A DNA stretch of 64,000 bases from contig NZ_LT615227.1 in NCBI RefSeq assembly GCF_900096755.1, forward strand, positions 522,457 to 586,456. Direction: 5' to 3'. Both the position numbers and the translations under genes were made by a program. This DNA is from Polynucleobacter necessarius. GTDB taxonomy: Bacteria > Pseudomonadota > Gammaproteobacteria > Burkholderiales > Burkholderiaceae. This document shows, piece by piece, positions 36,347 through 46,306 of this stretch. Below the pieces are notes generated by a model, which saw only the letters and a program-made list of their open reading frames with translations, made no database searches and was not told the DNA's origin. The first letter of the stretch is position 1; every line of letters begins with the position of its first letter.

Positions 36347-38074
36347 TTACATCTTGGCTGGTGCAGATACCCCTAATACTTTTAAACCATTTTGCAAGAC
36401 CTGACGGGTTGCCAAGAGAAGCGCTAAGCGCGCCATTTTTAAATTCTGATCGTCTACTAACACGCGGTCAGCATTATAAAAAGTATGGAAATCTCCCGCT
36501 AAGTCGCGCAAGTAGAAAGCAAGTGCATGCGGTGCCATTTCCTCTGCGGCGTCAGTAAGCACCTCTGGATACTCAGCTAAACGACGCAGTAGATGGTCGG
36601 ATGCCTTGCTTTGTAGGAGCGATAAATCTGCAGAGGCTAGATCAGATGTTTGACCATCCCACTGTTGCAAAATTGAATTAATTCGCGCATGAGCATATTG
36701 AACATAAAACACTGGGTTCTCATCGTTTTGCTGCAAGGCCAAATCAATATCAAATACAAATTCAGTATCCGCTTTACGTGAGATCAAGAAAAAGCGGACG
36801 GCATCGCGACCGCGCTGCAAAGCCAACTCTCTTTCTTCAGGAGTCATCTCTGGTGTTACGCCGCCAGACCACTCTACTAAATCACGCACAGTGACATACG
36901 AACCAGCGCGCTTAGAAATTTTGACCTCTTCACCATGACGCATTATGGTCACCATCTTATGCAAAACATAATCTGGATAGGTTTTAGGAATATCCCAACC
37001 GCGCTTCTGAGCTACGCCCTGCAAGCCCGAGCGCACACGGGCAATCGTGCCATGGTGATCACTGCCTTGTACATTAATCACCTTCTGAAAGCCACGACTC
37101 CATTTGCTCGTGTGATAAGCGACATCAGGAACGAAGTAAGTAAAGCTACCATCCGACTTGCGCATCACGCGATCTTTATCGTCACCATCATCAGTCGTTT
37201 TTAACCACAACGCACCTTCAGATTCATAGGTCTTACCAATGGATTGCAATTCATCAACGATTTTGGCAACACTACCATCGGTATACAAAGAAGACTCTAG
37301 GTAATAGCAGTCAAATTTCACGCCGAAGGTTTTTAAATCGATATCTTGTTCATTGCGTAAATAAGCAACAGCAAACTGACGAATCGCTTCGATGCCATCT
37401 TTAAATTCTGGAGAAGCTTTAAATGCAGTAGCAATTTCAGCAATGTATTCACCGTTGTAGGCCTGCTCTGGCCAAGCGGCATCACCCGGCTTTAATCCAT
37501 TTAAACGAGCTTGCACCGACAAAGCTAAGTTTGCAATTTGCACGCCAGCATCGTTGTAATAAAACTCACGATGCACTTTGATACCTTGCGTAGCCAATAA
37601 GTTTGCCAAGGCATCACCGAGCGCAGCTTGTCTTCCATGGCCAACATGCAAAGGGCCCGTTGGATTTGCTGAGACAAACTCAATCATCGCGCTTGGCACT
37701 GCAGCACTGCTGGAAGGAAGCTCACCAAAATGAGTTCCGGCTGAGAGTATTTCACCAACAACTGCCGTCTTTGCGGCATTGCTCAAGCGAAAATTAATAA
37801 ATCCAGGCCCTGCGATTTCACAAGAAGCAATTAATTGCTCAAAACCGGGTTGCTGCTGCAAACGCTCTATCAGCGCCTGTGCAAGCTCCCGCGGATTGAG
37901 CTTCCAAGCCTTGGACAGCTGGAGGGCGATATTGCAGGCAACATCACCATGATCTACCGCCTTAGGGCGCTCCAAACGAGGGCTTGGTGCATCTCCCAGG
38001 CCGCGCTCCTGAGCCAAGCCCTGAAGGGCGCTGCTCAACATTTCAATTAAACGATTTTTATTAGTTAACAACAT
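36347..38074 (-). CDS. argS: Arginyl-tRNA synthetase
   Basis: 575 residues, class I synthetase. Class signature in [20 protein letters not shown] (HVGH as the HIGH motif), the KMSKS-equivalent loop [14 protein letters not shown] and the C-terminal anticodon-binding domain ending near residue 575. It charges tRNA-Arg. Divergent from the DUF1840 gene, with 35 bases between the starts. Intact. Confidence 0.97.
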   Translation of the reverse strand: MLLTNKNRLIEMLSSALQGLAQERGLGDAPSPRLERPKAVDHGDVACNIALQLSKAWKLNPRELAQALIERLQQQPGFEQLIASCEIAGPGFINFRLSNAAKTAVVGEILSAGTHFGELPSSSAAVPSAMIEFVSANPTGPLHVGHGRQAALGDALANLLATQGIKVHREFYYNDAGVQIANLALSVQARLNGLKPGDAAWPEQAYNGEYIAEIATAFKASPEFKDGIEAIRQFAVAYLRNEQDIDLKTFGVKFDCYYLESSLYTDGSVAKIVDELQSIGKTYESEGALWLKTTDDGDDKDRVMRKSDGSFTYFVPDVAYHTSKWSRGFQKVINVQGSDHHGTIARVRSGLQGVAQKRGWDIPKTYPDYVLHKMVTIMRHGEEVKISKRAGSYVTVRDLVEWSGGVTPEMTPEERELALQRGRDAVRFFLISRKADTEFVFDIDLALQQNDENPVFYVQYAHARINSILQQWDGQTSDLASADLSLLQSKASDHLLRRLAEYPEVLTDAAEEMAPHALAFYLRDLAGDFHTFYNADRVLVDDQNLKMARLALLLATRQVLQNGLKVLGVSAPAKM

Positions 38075-38109
38075 AGTTAGGTGAGTTTATCAGGTGGTAA
38101 GCTATCGAA

Positions 38110-38427
38110 ATGATCTATCAATTTCGCTCAAAAGCTGGTCCAGATGTCATCATGCTGGCCGATCTGACCAAGCGAATCTTCGATATTTTGGGGCGCCCTT
38201 TAGAGCCCAGGGGAATTCTCACGGTTGAGCAACTTCCCGATCTCATCACTGCCTTAGAAACGGCCATTTTGAAAGATTTAGAAGAAAGATCCAAAGCTAA
38301 GTCCGAGACCGAAGATGGCGCTGAAAAACCGAAGCTTGCAGACCGGCTTGGGCAAAGAGCCTACCCATTCCTAGAATTAATGAAGCAGGCAAAGTCCAAA
38401 GACGAACCCGTAATGTGGGGTGTTTAA
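38110..38427 (+). CDS. DUF1840 protein
   Basis: 105 residues. It begins [28 protein letters not shown] and ends KDEPVMWGV, the two conserved ends of the DUF1840 family, with a charged Glu/Lys middle. Small soluble protein of unknown function, found mainly in beta- and gammaproteobacteria. Its 3' end overlaps the metH stop region by 4 bases on the opposite strand. Confidence 0.88.
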   Translation: MIYQFRSKAGPDVIMLADLTKRIFDILGRPLEPRGILTVEQLPDLITALETAILKDLEERSKAKSETEDGAEKPKLADRLGQRAYPFLELMKQAKSKDEPVMWGV

Positions 38428-41174
38428 TCTAATAAGCTAGCAAGTTGACGGCGAGTGTCTTCCACTGATTGGCCACGACGCTTAGCCAAGTCTTCCACCT
38501 GATCATCCGAGAGTTTGCCTACGTTAAAGTAACGGGCATCTGGATGGGCCAAATAGAAACCGCTTACGCTTGAGGCTGGATTCATAGCCATAGATTCTGT
38601 CAAGGTCATGCCGATATCCTCAGACCCAATCACGCGCAATAAATCTTCTTTAACTTCATGTGCAGGGCAGGCTGGATAGCCAGGCGCTGGACGAATACCA
38701 CGGTATTCCTCATTGATCATTTGATCGTTTGTCAAAATCTCATCCGTTGCATATCCCCACAAATCGGTGCGTACGCGATGGTGCATTAACTCAGCAAACG
38801 CTTCAGCCAAACGATCCGCCAAAGCCTTCAACATAATTGCGCTGTAATCATCATGCTTTGCTTGAAACTCAGCCACTTTCTTTTCTACGCCATGGCCTGT
38901 TGTCACAGCAAAACAACCGAGGTAATCAGCAACACCTAAATCTTTTGGCGCAATATAATCAGCCAAACAACGATTTGGTCTGCGAACGCCCTCTACAACC
39001 GGTCTCTCAGATTGTTGGCGCAAGTTATGCCACACAAACAAAGGATGCTCACGAGCTTCATCGCTATACAAAACGATATCGTCACCAATTGTGTTGGCAG
39101 GATAAAAAGCAACTACTGCATCAGCCTGCAGCCATTGGCCTTTAATCAACTTATCGAGCAAGGCCTGAGCATCTTCAAATACCTTGCGCGCCTCGACACC
39201 AACGATCTCATCATCCAGGATTGCCGGGAATTTGCCAGCCAAATCCCAAGTCTGAAAGAATGGCGTCCAGTCGATATACTTCGCGATATCGCTTAGTGCA
39301 AAGTTCTTAAATACACGACGTCCAATAAATTTAGGTTTCTCTGGCACGTAAGATGACCAGTCAATCATCTCGCGGTTCTTACGTGCCGCCTCCAATGAAA
39401 TGGTTGGCGCAGCTTTTTTATTGGCATGCTGCTCACGGATACGCACGTAGTCATCGCGTAGATCCTGAATAAACTTTTTAGCACTTTCATCCGAAAGCAA
39501 GCTAGAAGCAACTGATACAGAACGTGAAGCATCTGGCACATAAACCACCGGACCATCGTAGTGTGGAGCAATTTTTACTGCAGTATGAACGCGGGATGTT
39601 GTTGCGCCACCAATCATCAACGGAATTTGACGCTCACGGAACCAGTCGTCACGCTGCATCTCTTGGGCAACATACGTCATCTCTTCCAGGGACGGTGTAA
39701 TTAATCCTGATAGGCCAACAATGTCTGCATTCTCTTCCTTTGCACGCTTGAGAATCTCTGCACAAGGAACCATTACACCCATATTGGCAACTTCAAAGTT
39801 ATTACATTGCAGAACTACAGTCACAATATTTTTTCCAATATCGTGAACGTCGCCTTTAACAGTGGCCATCACAATTTTGCCCTTGGCTTTAGCTTCACCA
39901 CCTGCAGCGATATGCTGACGCTTCTCTTCCTCAATATAAGGAATCAAAATAGCCACTGCTTGCTTCATCACACGAGCACTCTTAACCACCTGAGGCAAGA
40001 ACATTTTGCCGGCACCAAACAGATCGCCAACCACATTCATGCCATCCATCAGCGGGCCTTCAATCACCTCAATTGGCCGACCGCCTGCACCCATGATTTC
40101 TGCGCGCAACTCTTCGGTATCACCTTCAATATAAGTTGTAATGCCATGAACTAATGCGTGGGTTAAGCGCTCACGTACTGGCGCCTCACGCCAAACCAAG
40201 TTCTCAACTTGTTTAGCGCCACCACCTTTAAATTGATCAGCGATATCAAGTAAGCGCTCAGTTGGTGTCTTGCCATCTTTTTCTTTAAAGCGATTGAGCA
40301 CCACATCTTCTACACGCTCGCGCAAGTCAGGATCTAGATCGGCGTACACACCTAACTGACCAGCATTCACAATGCCCATGTCCATGCCAGCTTGAATGGC
40401 GTGATACAGGAACACCGTATGAATTGCTTCACGAACACGATCATTGCCGCGGAACGAGAAGCTCACATTAGAAACGCCACCACTTACTTTGGCGCCAGGC
40501 AGATTTTCTTTAATCCAGCGAGTAGCATTGATGAAGTCAACTGCGTAGTTGTCGTGCTCTTCAATACCAGTAGCAATGGCAAAAATATTGGGGTCAAAGA
40601 TAATGTCTTCTGCAGGAAAACCGATCTCGTTTACCAAGATCTCATAGCAGCGCTGACAGATCTCTGTCTTACGTTTAAATGTATCAGCCTGACCAACCTC
40701 ATCAAAAGCCATTACTACCGAAGCCGCTCCGTAGCGACGAATTAAACGTGCTTGCTTTCTGAAAGGCTCCTCGCCCTCTTTAAGAGAGATCGAGTTAACA
40801 ATCGGCTTACCTTGAATACATTTCAAACCCGCTTCGATCACACTCCACTTTGAGGAGTCAATCATGATGGGTACACGAGCAATATCAGGCTCTGACGCAA
40901 TGAGATTTAAGAAGCGTGTCATAGCCGCTTCAGAATCAAGCATCGCCTCATCCATATTGATGTCGATGACTTGAGCGCCGTTTTCAACTTGTTGACGCGC
41001 TACTGCTAACGCCTCATCAAATTGATTATTTAAAATCATGCGGGCAAACGCTTTTGAACCTGTGACGTTAGTACGCTCACCAATATTCACGAAGCCGACA
41101 TCAGCTGTAACGTTAAAAGGTTCGAGACCGGAGAGCTTCATCGCTGGCATAGATTTTTTCTCTAGCTTGCTCAT
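38424..41174 (-). CDS. metH: Methionine synthase, folate/cobalamin/activation domains (C-terminal part of split MetH)
   Basis: 916 residues. Order of domains: pterin-binding ([18 protein letters not shown] at about 28), cobalamin-binding with the helical cap and the cobalt-ligand histidine in [13 protein letters not shown], and the SAM-dependent reactivation domain near the C-terminus ([15 protein letters not shown]). It takes methyl from 5-methyl-THF via cobalamin to homocysteine, which is bound by the separate protein encoded just upstream. Its start overlaps the upstream gene's stop by 4 bases. Use of this pathway needs vitamin B12; no B12 riboswitch is visible upstream. Confidence 0.95.
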   Translation of the reverse strand: MSKLEKKSMPAMKLSGLEPFNVTADVGFVNIGERTNVTGSKAFARMILNNQFDEALAVARQQVENGAQVIDINMDEAMLDSEAAMTRFLNLIASEPDIARVPIMIDSSKWSVIEAGLKCIQGKPIVNSISLKEGEEPFRKQARLIRRYGAASVVMAFDEVGQADTFKRKTEICQRCYEILVNEIGFPAEDIIFDPNIFAIATGIEEHDNYAVDFINATRWIKENLPGAKVSGGVSNVSFSFRGNDRVREAIHTVFLYHAIQAGMDMGIVNAGQLGVYADLDPDLRERVEDVVLNRFKEKDGKTPTERLLDIADQFKGGGAKQVENLVWREAPVRERLTHALVHGITTYIEGDTEELRAEIMGAGGRPIEVIEGPLMDGMNVVGDLFGAGKMFLPQVVKSARVMKQAVAILIPYIEEEKRQHIAAGGEAKAKGKIVMATVKGDVHDIGKNIVTVVLQCNNFEVANMGVMVPCAEILKRAKEENADIVGLSGLITPSLEEMTYVAQEMQRDDWFRERQIPLMIGGATTSRVHTAVKIAPHYDGPVVYVPDASRSVSVASSLLSDESAKKFIQDLRDDYVRIREQHANKKAAPTISLEAARKNREMIDWSSYVPEKPKFIGRRVFKNFALSDIAKYIDWTPFFQTWDLAGKFPAILDDEIVGVEARKVFEDAQALLDKLIKGQWLQADAVVAFYPANTIGDDIVLYSDEAREHPLFVWHNLRQQSERPVVEGVRRPNRCLADYIAPKDLGVADYLGCFAVTTGHGVEKKVAEFQAKHDDYSAIMLKALADRLAEAFAELMHHRVRTDLWGYATDEILTNDQMINEEYRGIRPAPGYPACPAHEVKEDLLRVIGSEDIGMTLTESMAMNPASSVSGFYLAHPDARYFNVGKLSDDQVEDLAKRRGQSVEDTRRQLASLLD

Positions 41175-42235
41175 GCTGCCACCCCTGCATTTTCACGATA
41201 GAACGCACGAGGTTTGCGCTTGGTAACAGCATCTGCAATTGCGCGAATATGGTCAGGAGTAGTGCCGCAACAGCCGCCCACTAAATTTACTAAGCCGTCT
41301 TTAGCAAAGCCATCTACCAAGCTAGAAGTAATTTCAGGCGTTTCATCAAAGCCCGTATCGCTCATTGGATTAGGTAAGCCGGCATTGGGGTAGCAAGAAA
41401 CTGCGGCATCACAAATCCTTGCCAGCTCTGCGATGTAGGGGCGCATTAGTGCAGCACCTAGAGCACAGTTCAGACCAAAAGTCAGCGGCTTAATGTGACG
41501 CAAGCTGTTCCAAAACGCCTCAACAGTTTGTCCAGACAAAATACGACCCGATGCATCAGTAACCGTTCCAGAAATCATGACAGGCAAACGTTCGCCAGTA
41601 TCCTCAAAGAATTCATCCAGCGCAAACAATGCCGCTTTGGCATTCAGTGTGTCAAAAATAGTTTCGACTAAAAATAAATCTACACCACCCGCAAATAAAC
41701 CTTCAATCTGTTCACGATAAGAAGCGCGTAGAGCATCGAAAGTGACGTTGCGCGCACCCGGATCATTTACGTCAGGAGAAATGCTGGCAGTCTTTGGGGT
41801 AGGCCCAATCGCGCCCGCAGCAAAGCGCGGCTTTTCAGGGGTGCTGTATTTTTCACATGCAGCGCGCGCCAATTTTGCAGAGACTTCATTCATCTCGCGC
41901 GCTAAGCCAGTCATTTTGTAGTCTTCTTGTGCAACTGAGGTTGCGCCAAAAGTATTGGTTTCAATAATGTCCGCACCGGCATCTAGATACTGCTCATGAA
42001 TTTTGCTAATAATTTGTGGCTGGGTCAGAACTAAAAGTTCGTTATTGCCTTTGATGTCGCCTGGATGATCCGCAAAACGAGTATTCCCCGGCAGCCCACG
42101 ATAGTCAGCTTCAGTTAATTTGTATTGCTGGATCATGGTGCCCATAGCCCCATCCAAAATGAGGATGCGCTGCTTTAGCAGCTCAGGAAGTGCCTGACCG
42201 CGGGTATAAGGCTGGGATAAACCATTAAATTGCAT
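41171..42235 (-). CDS. Homocysteine S-methyltransferase domain of split methionine synthase
   Basis: 354 residues, equal to the N-terminal domain of MetH. Features are [18 protein letters not shown] at the N-terminus, the first zinc cysteine in FGLNCALGA and the pair in [13 protein letters not shown]. It binds homocysteine through zinc. It ends with a 4-base overlap with the gene for the remaining MetH domains. Splitting at this domain border is seen in other Burkholderiales and both parts keep all key residues, so I read it as a natural two-gene arrangement, not a frameshift. Divergent from the PhaM gene. Confidence 0.93.
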   Translation of the reverse strand: MQFNGLSQPYTRGQALPELLKQRILILDGAMGTMIQQYKLTEADYRGLPGNTRFADHPGDIKGNNELLVLTQPQIISKIHEQYLDAGADIIETNTFGATSVAQEDYKMTGLAREMNEVSAKLARAACEKYSTPEKPRFAAGAIGPTPKTASISPDVNDPGARNVTFDALRASYREQIEGLFAGGVDLFLVETIFDTLNAKAALFALDEFFEDTGERLPVMISGTVTDASGRILSGQTVEAFWNSLRHIKPLTFGLNCALGAALMRPYIAELARICDAAVSCYPNAGLPNPMSDTGFDETPEITSSLVDGFAKDGLVNLVGGCCGTTPDHIRAIADAVTKRKPRAFYRENAGVAA

Positions 42236-42317
42236 TGTTGAACCGGGAATAATCTCTAGAATCCCTTATTCTATTGGACTATTGGAAAAGCCACTTTTCA
42301 TTTACCCCGGAGCCCCT

Positions 42318-42779
42318 ATGTTTGGAACCATTCCAGAATTCAACCAAAGCCTTGATATGTTTAAAACCATGTGGGGTCAAGGTGCAGCGGCACAAGCCGG
42401 ACAGTTTCCCTTTTCCGCTGACGCCTCTAAGGCCGGCGGCGGTGGCTTTGGGGCAGCCTTTCCTGGCTTAGATGTAGATGAGCTAGAAAAACGCATTAAA
42501 GACCTTAAAAGCGTTGAAAACTGGCTCAATTTGAATCTGAATATCCTGAAATCGACCATTCAAGGTCTTGAGGTGCAACACGCCACGATGATGGCGCTCA
42601 AATCCTTTGGTGACGCAGTGTCAGCCGCTGGAGCTGCAGCAACAAGCCCTAGCGAAAGCTCTGAAACTGCATCAACTAAGTCGACTAAAGCTAAACCGCG
42701 GAAAACCTCAGCACGCCGTCCTCGCAAAGCTGGCGATCCAACTTTCCTCGACGAAGTAGGTAATTCAGATGAGCAATAG
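42318..42779 (+). CDS. phaM: PhaM-like polyhydroxyalkanoate granule regulatory protein
   Basis: 153 residues from the ATG at 42318 (MFGTIPEFNQSLDMFKTMWGQ). A short amphipathic head is followed by a Gly-rich spacer, a helical segment (DELEKRIKDLKSVENWLNLNLNILKSTIQGLEVQHATM) and a basic tail rich in Lys/Arg/Ser/Thr (STKAKPRKTSARRPRKAG). This matches PhaM of Ralstonia, which activates PHA synthase and ties granules to DNA. No phaC lies in this window. Its 3' end overlaps the metallo-hydrolase remnant by 89 bases on the opposite strand. Confidence 0.8.
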   Translation: MFGTIPEFNQSLDMFKTMWGQGAAAQAGQFPFSADASKAGGGGFGAAFPGLDVDELEKRIKDLKSVENWLNLNLNILKSTIQGLEVQHATMMALKSFGDAVSAAGAAATSPSESSETASTKSTKAKPRKTSARRPRKAGDPTFLDEVGNSDEQ

Positions 42780-43490
42780 CCTCACCCATCGCAAATGTGA
42801 GTTGATGAATATCTAATTCACGTTTAAACAAAGCCGGCACTATCTCTCGAGCATGTGCCGGTTTTTTACATGCGGCTAAAGTATCCGCCAAACGTTCGTC
42901 ATGATGTGCCTTCAGTTGTGCAATGCGTGGGAGCATCCCCTGAAAAGGCTTGCCATGAGAAGGCAATACCAAAGTATCCGCTGGCAATGCTGAATACTTT
43001 TCAATCGAGTCTAAATAAAGCCCCAATGGATCGGCATCATAAACACTGACGTTCGTTGAGATGCGCGGTAAGAGCATGTCGCCAGAAATTAGTACGCCAA
43101 TCTCTTTGCAATATAAAGATGCATGCTCGGGTGCATGACCATACCCCATAATAATTTGCCAGCTTCTACCGCCAATCAAAATGTTCTCGCCTTCCATAAT
43201 GTGCGGCGATATTGACGTGGAACTCCAGGAACCATATTGCTGTAGTAATTGGTGCGCGCCCGAATTTTTTCTAAATCCTGTGACGCTGTTAATCCATGTT
43301 TCTGAAAATGATCTGCTGAGCCGCCGCTGCCCGCGCGCGCACCAATCGCTGCGCCACCCTCTTTGCAACTCAACCACTGAGCAGTAAGGTAATCCGTCAT
43401 GGAAATCCATAAAGGTACTTTCCACTTTTCACATAGCCATTGCGATAGGCCAACATGATCCGGATTTGAGTGCTCATGGTCTAGCGTTTT
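42691..43490 (-). pseudogene. Metallo-beta-lactamase-fold hydrolase remnant
   Basis: The surviving 5' part starts in mid-domain at about 43484 with HEHSNPDHVGLSQWLCEKW, the metal-binding region, preceded by in-frame stops; the first 60 or so residues and the start codon are missing. At 43200-43203 the dinucleotide TG is duplicated, shifting the frame between VPRQYRR and IMEGENILIGG. After that the frame is open: MGYGHAPEHASLYC, GVLISGDMLLPRIS, DTLVLPSHGKPF, to a natural end at 42691. Two lesions: loss of the N-terminus and a 2-base insertion. Hydroxyacylglutathione-hydrolase-like fold; substrate not predictable. Confidence 0.82.
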
Positions 43491-43520
43491 CTTTTATGTT
43501 TATTTTGTTTTAGGCTTACT

Positions 43521-43697
43521 TTGACTACCGCTCCATCGCCTTGCGTTAATTGGTGTGATATCAACCCAGAAAATGGTTATTGCCGTGGTTGTTATCGTAC
43601 GCTTACTGAAATTGCAAATTGGTCTGAGCTCTCAAATCCTGAAAAGCTTGAGGTATGGTCATTATTAGCAGATCGCAAACCTCAAGCATCAGAATAG
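43521..43697 (+). CDS. DUF1289 small Cys-rich protein
   Basis: 58 residues from a TTG start at 43521, with AGG six bases upstream. The sequence SPCVNWCDINPENGYCRGCYRTL carries the four-cysteine DUF1289 pattern (CxxxC and CxxC), followed by EIANWSELSNPEK. It probably binds a metal or Fe-S cluster; function unknown. No ATG occurs upstream before the stop at 43482. The 5' end abuts the place where the divergent metallo-hydrolase gene lost its N-terminus, so the original start may also have been removed. Confidence 0.75.
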   Translation: MTTAPSPCVNWCDINPENGYCRGCYRTLTEIANWSELSNPEKLEVWSLLADRKPQASE

Positions 43698-43719
43698 GTG
43701 CCACTACTTATTGTTTGGG

Positions 43720-44701
43720 TTATTTGTTCACATCCACAATTAAACGGCCGCGCACATTGCCCGCCATTAACTCTTGCGCATACTTTAATGATTCCTCTAA
43801 AGTAATTTCATGAGAAATTTCATCCAATGTTTTGAGATCCACTAATTTACTGAGTTGCTCATACGCCGCAATACGTTTTGCACGTGGCACAGTTACGCTA
43901 TATATTCCATATAAAGTTACGCCTCGCAAAATAAATGGCGCAACAGTAGAGGGGAAATCCATTCCCTGGGCAAGGCCGCATGCAGCGACAGCCCCATCGC
44001 TCTTAGTCTGGGCGCATGCATTTGCCAAGGTATGACTGCCAACGCTATCCACTACTGCAGCCCAACGCTCTTTAGCCAATGGCTTGCCTGGAGCAGACAG
44101 AGCTGCACGGTTAATCACTTCTGCAGCGCCTAATTTTTTCAGGTAATCCGCTTCTGCCATACGGCCCGTACTAGCAACCACAGTAAAACCTAATTTACTC
44201 AAAAGGGTGATCGCAAAACTACCAACGCCGCCTGCAGCGCCAGTTACCAAAACTTCGCCATCGCTAGGCTTAAGACCGTGCTTTTGCAACGCCATCACAC
44301 ACAACATTGCTGTATACCCAGCCGTTCCAATTGCCAATACCTGTTTAGCTGTAAAGCCCTTAGGCAGAGGAATCAACCAATCTCCCTTTACGCGAGCCTG
44401 TTGCGCTAACCCCCCAATGGCCTTCGCCCACACCCCAGCCATTTAGGAGAACCATGTCACCAGTCTTAAAGTCTGAGTTGCTGCTTTCGATCACTTCACC
44501 AGCAAAATCTATTCCGGGGACCATCGGAAAACTACGCACCACCGGTCCTTTGCCAGTAATGGCTAAACCGTCTTTATAGTTCAGGGTTGAATAGAGCACC
44601 TTTACCCTGACATCGCCTTCTGGGAGACTTGCTTCATCAGCTTGTCCAAGCTCAGCACGATAGCCTTGCTCATCTTTATTGACCAAAATTGCCTTAAACA
44701 T
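43720..44701 (-). pseudogene. AcuI/YhdH-type acryloyl-CoA reductase, frameshifted
   Basis: Medium-chain dehydrogenase. The first frame from 44701 has [37 protein letters not shown] and [11 protein letters not shown] to [11 protein letters not shown]. The run of six G at 44410-44415 (C on the plus strand) is two bases short, or has one extra, for the expected [15 protein letters not shown]. The frame therefore switches, and the rest, with VLVTGAAGGVGSFAITLL and a natural stop at 43720, lies in the other frame. Repaired length is about 327 residues. The enzyme reduces acryloyl-CoA with NADPH in the family. Neither half alone makes a complete enzyme. Confidence 0.9.
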
Positions 44702-44788
44702 ATCTCTTCCTTGTAGAACGAACGATTTCCCCGCAACAATTGCTTAATAGGTTTATCCTAACGAGCATTGCTGATTATGGAGGTTTCC

Positions 44789-45085
44789 ATGAAAAAAATT
44801 CTACTATTAACTGTAATTTCTGGCTCGCTACTATCTGGGTGCTATTCCACGCAGATCAATATGTCGATGGGCAATATGCGCCTGATCTCTTCTAGCGCCA
44901 ATCCCCAGGATGTGATGGATTTCGCCACCCAGACCTGCAAAGATGACTTCTACCAAGGTGCAAGCTTTTTATCCAAGGCTGGCAAGCAATATCGCTTTAA
45001 ATGCGTAAAAGCTGAAGAAAATGAGATTTTGATTCCTATTCCAGGCACAACAATTGCTGCTGAACCAGCAGCTGCAGCTAAATAA
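44789..45085 (+). CDS. Small lipoprotein of unknown function
   Basis: 98 residues from the ATG at 44789, chosen for the GGAGG ribosome site six bases upstream. The signal MKKILLLTVISGSLLSGC ends in a lipobox with Cys at 18. The mature part is polar, with two further cysteines (QTCKDD and FKCVKA) that could form a disulfide, and an Ala-rich end. I do not recognise the family. It precedes the flavin reductase gene by 10 bases. Confidence 0.75.
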   Translation: MKKILLLTVISGSLLSGCYSTQINMSMGNMRLISSSANPQDVMDFATQTCKDDFYQGASFLSKAGKQYRFKCVKAEENEILIPIPGTTIAAEPAAAAK

Positions 45086-45095
45086 GCAAAAATTG

Positions 45096-45596
45096 ATGAC
45101 CCCGTTTACCTCACGAGAGTTGCGCAAAGGATTTGCATCGTTTGCAACCGGGGTCACCGTGATCACCTGCCTTGATGAAGAAAAAAATTCTCATGGCATC
45201 ACTATCAGCGCTTTCAATACCGTTTCTTTAGAGCCGCCACTTATTTTGTGGAGCCTGAAAAAACACTCGCGCCTCATGCCTTGGGTTGAGATGGGGAAAA
45301 AACATCTCATTCATGTGCTTGAACGCTCCCAAGAAAATTTAGCGATGCACTTTGCTACGGTAAAGATCGATCAATTCTCCGGGGTGGCGCATAAGCAAGC
45401 TGCAAGCGGACTTACCCAAATTGATGGCTGCGTCGCCTACTACGAATGCGAAACCGTTTGCGTTCATACCGGTGGAGATCACAACATCATTGTTGCAAAA
45501 GTGATCAACTTAAAAAATCATCCCGAAAATGAGCCGCTGATTTTTGCTCGCAGTAAATTCGTTGGTCTAGATTTCTCTGAAGCTAAAACTGCTTAA
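45096..45596 (+). CDS. Flavin reductase-like domain protein
   Basis: 166 residues from the ATG at 45096. Typical start SRELRKGFASFATGVTVITCLDEEKNSHGITISAFNTVSLEPPLI, with the FMN-binding TISAFxxVSLxPP block, then HVLERSQENLA and the C-terminal HTGGDHNIIVAKV segment. Such proteins reduce FMN or FAD with NAD(P)H for a partner monooxygenase; no monooxygenase gene lies nearby. Intact. Confidence 0.88.
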   Translation: MTPFTSRELRKGFASFATGVTVITCLDEEKNSHGITISAFNTVSLEPPLILWSLKKHSRLMPWVEMGKKHLIHVLERSQENLAMHFATVKIDQFSGVAHKQAASGLTQIDGCVAYYECETVCVHTGGDHNIIVAKVINLKNHPENEPLIFARSKFVGLDFSEAKTA

Positions 45597-45624
45597 AACC
45601 AATTAATACTCACAAGGAATTACC

Positions 45625-46287
45625 ATGATGCGTTTATGGGGTCGCAAAAGTTCCATCAATGTTCAAAAAGTCTTGTGGTGCCTTGCGGAGCTTGGGCTCA
45701 AAGAAGGCAAAGATTTTGAGCGCATCGATGCAGGACTTCATTTTGGGAAAAACAATACGCCTGAGTTTCTCAAAACGAATCCGAATGGACTTGTGCCTAC
45801 GCTCGAAGATGGCGATATGGTGCTTTGGGAGTCCAACACCATCTTGCGCTACCTGAGTTCGCAGTACGATAAAAATGGGCGCTTTCCTAAAGGCATTGCA
45901 GCCCAATACAGCTCTGAAAAGATGATGGATTGGCAATTAGCTACTCTATGGCCACCTTTGCGAACGGCTTTTCTGGGACTTACCAGAACACCAGAAAAAG
46001 ATCGTGATTACGACGCGATCTACAAGGGCTATCAAACAACCAACCAAACTCTCAGCTTGCTCGATAACATCCTAGCTTCGCAAGATTACTGCTCTGGCAA
46101 TCAATTTAATATCGGCGATATTGTGGTGGCCTTGGGTGTTCATCGCTGGGTTTTGCTGAACGATACGTTTCCAGAAAAAACGGGTCCACGCACCGAACTG
46201 AAGAATGTAGAGCGCTGGTTAAAGAAACTAAGAGCTGAAACTTGTTTTAGCGAATTTGCCGATAAAGAACTTAATATCGTTAAATAA
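45625..46287 (+). CDS. Glutathione S-transferase family protein
   Basis: 220 residues. N-terminal thioredoxin fold with MRLWGRKSSINVQKVLWCLAELGL, the glutathione-binding NPNGLVPTLEDGDMVLWESNTILRYL, and an all-alpha C-terminal domain with the FNIGDIVVALGVHRW motif. The start has AAGGAA five bases upstream; a second ATG follows directly. Substrate unknown. It ends 19 bases before the convergent RND permease gene. Confidence 0.92.
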   Translation: MMRLWGRKSSINVQKVLWCLAELGLKEGKDFERIDAGLHFGKNNTPEFLKTNPNGLVPTLEDGDMVLWESNTILRYLSSQYDKNGRFPKGIAAQYSSEKMMDWQLATLWPPLRTAFLGLTRTPEKDRDYDAIYKGYQTTNQTLSLLDNILASQDYCSGNQFNIGDIVVALGVHRWVLLNDTFPEKTGPRTELKNVERWLKKLRAETCFSEFADKELNIVK

Positions 46288-46306
46288 GCCTCAAGGCTCA
46301 GCAACC

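Noticed and set aside
38424-42235. metH as another frameshifted pseudogene
   Set aside because: The break is at a domain border with complete ends, overlapping start and stop, and all metal and cofactor residues present.
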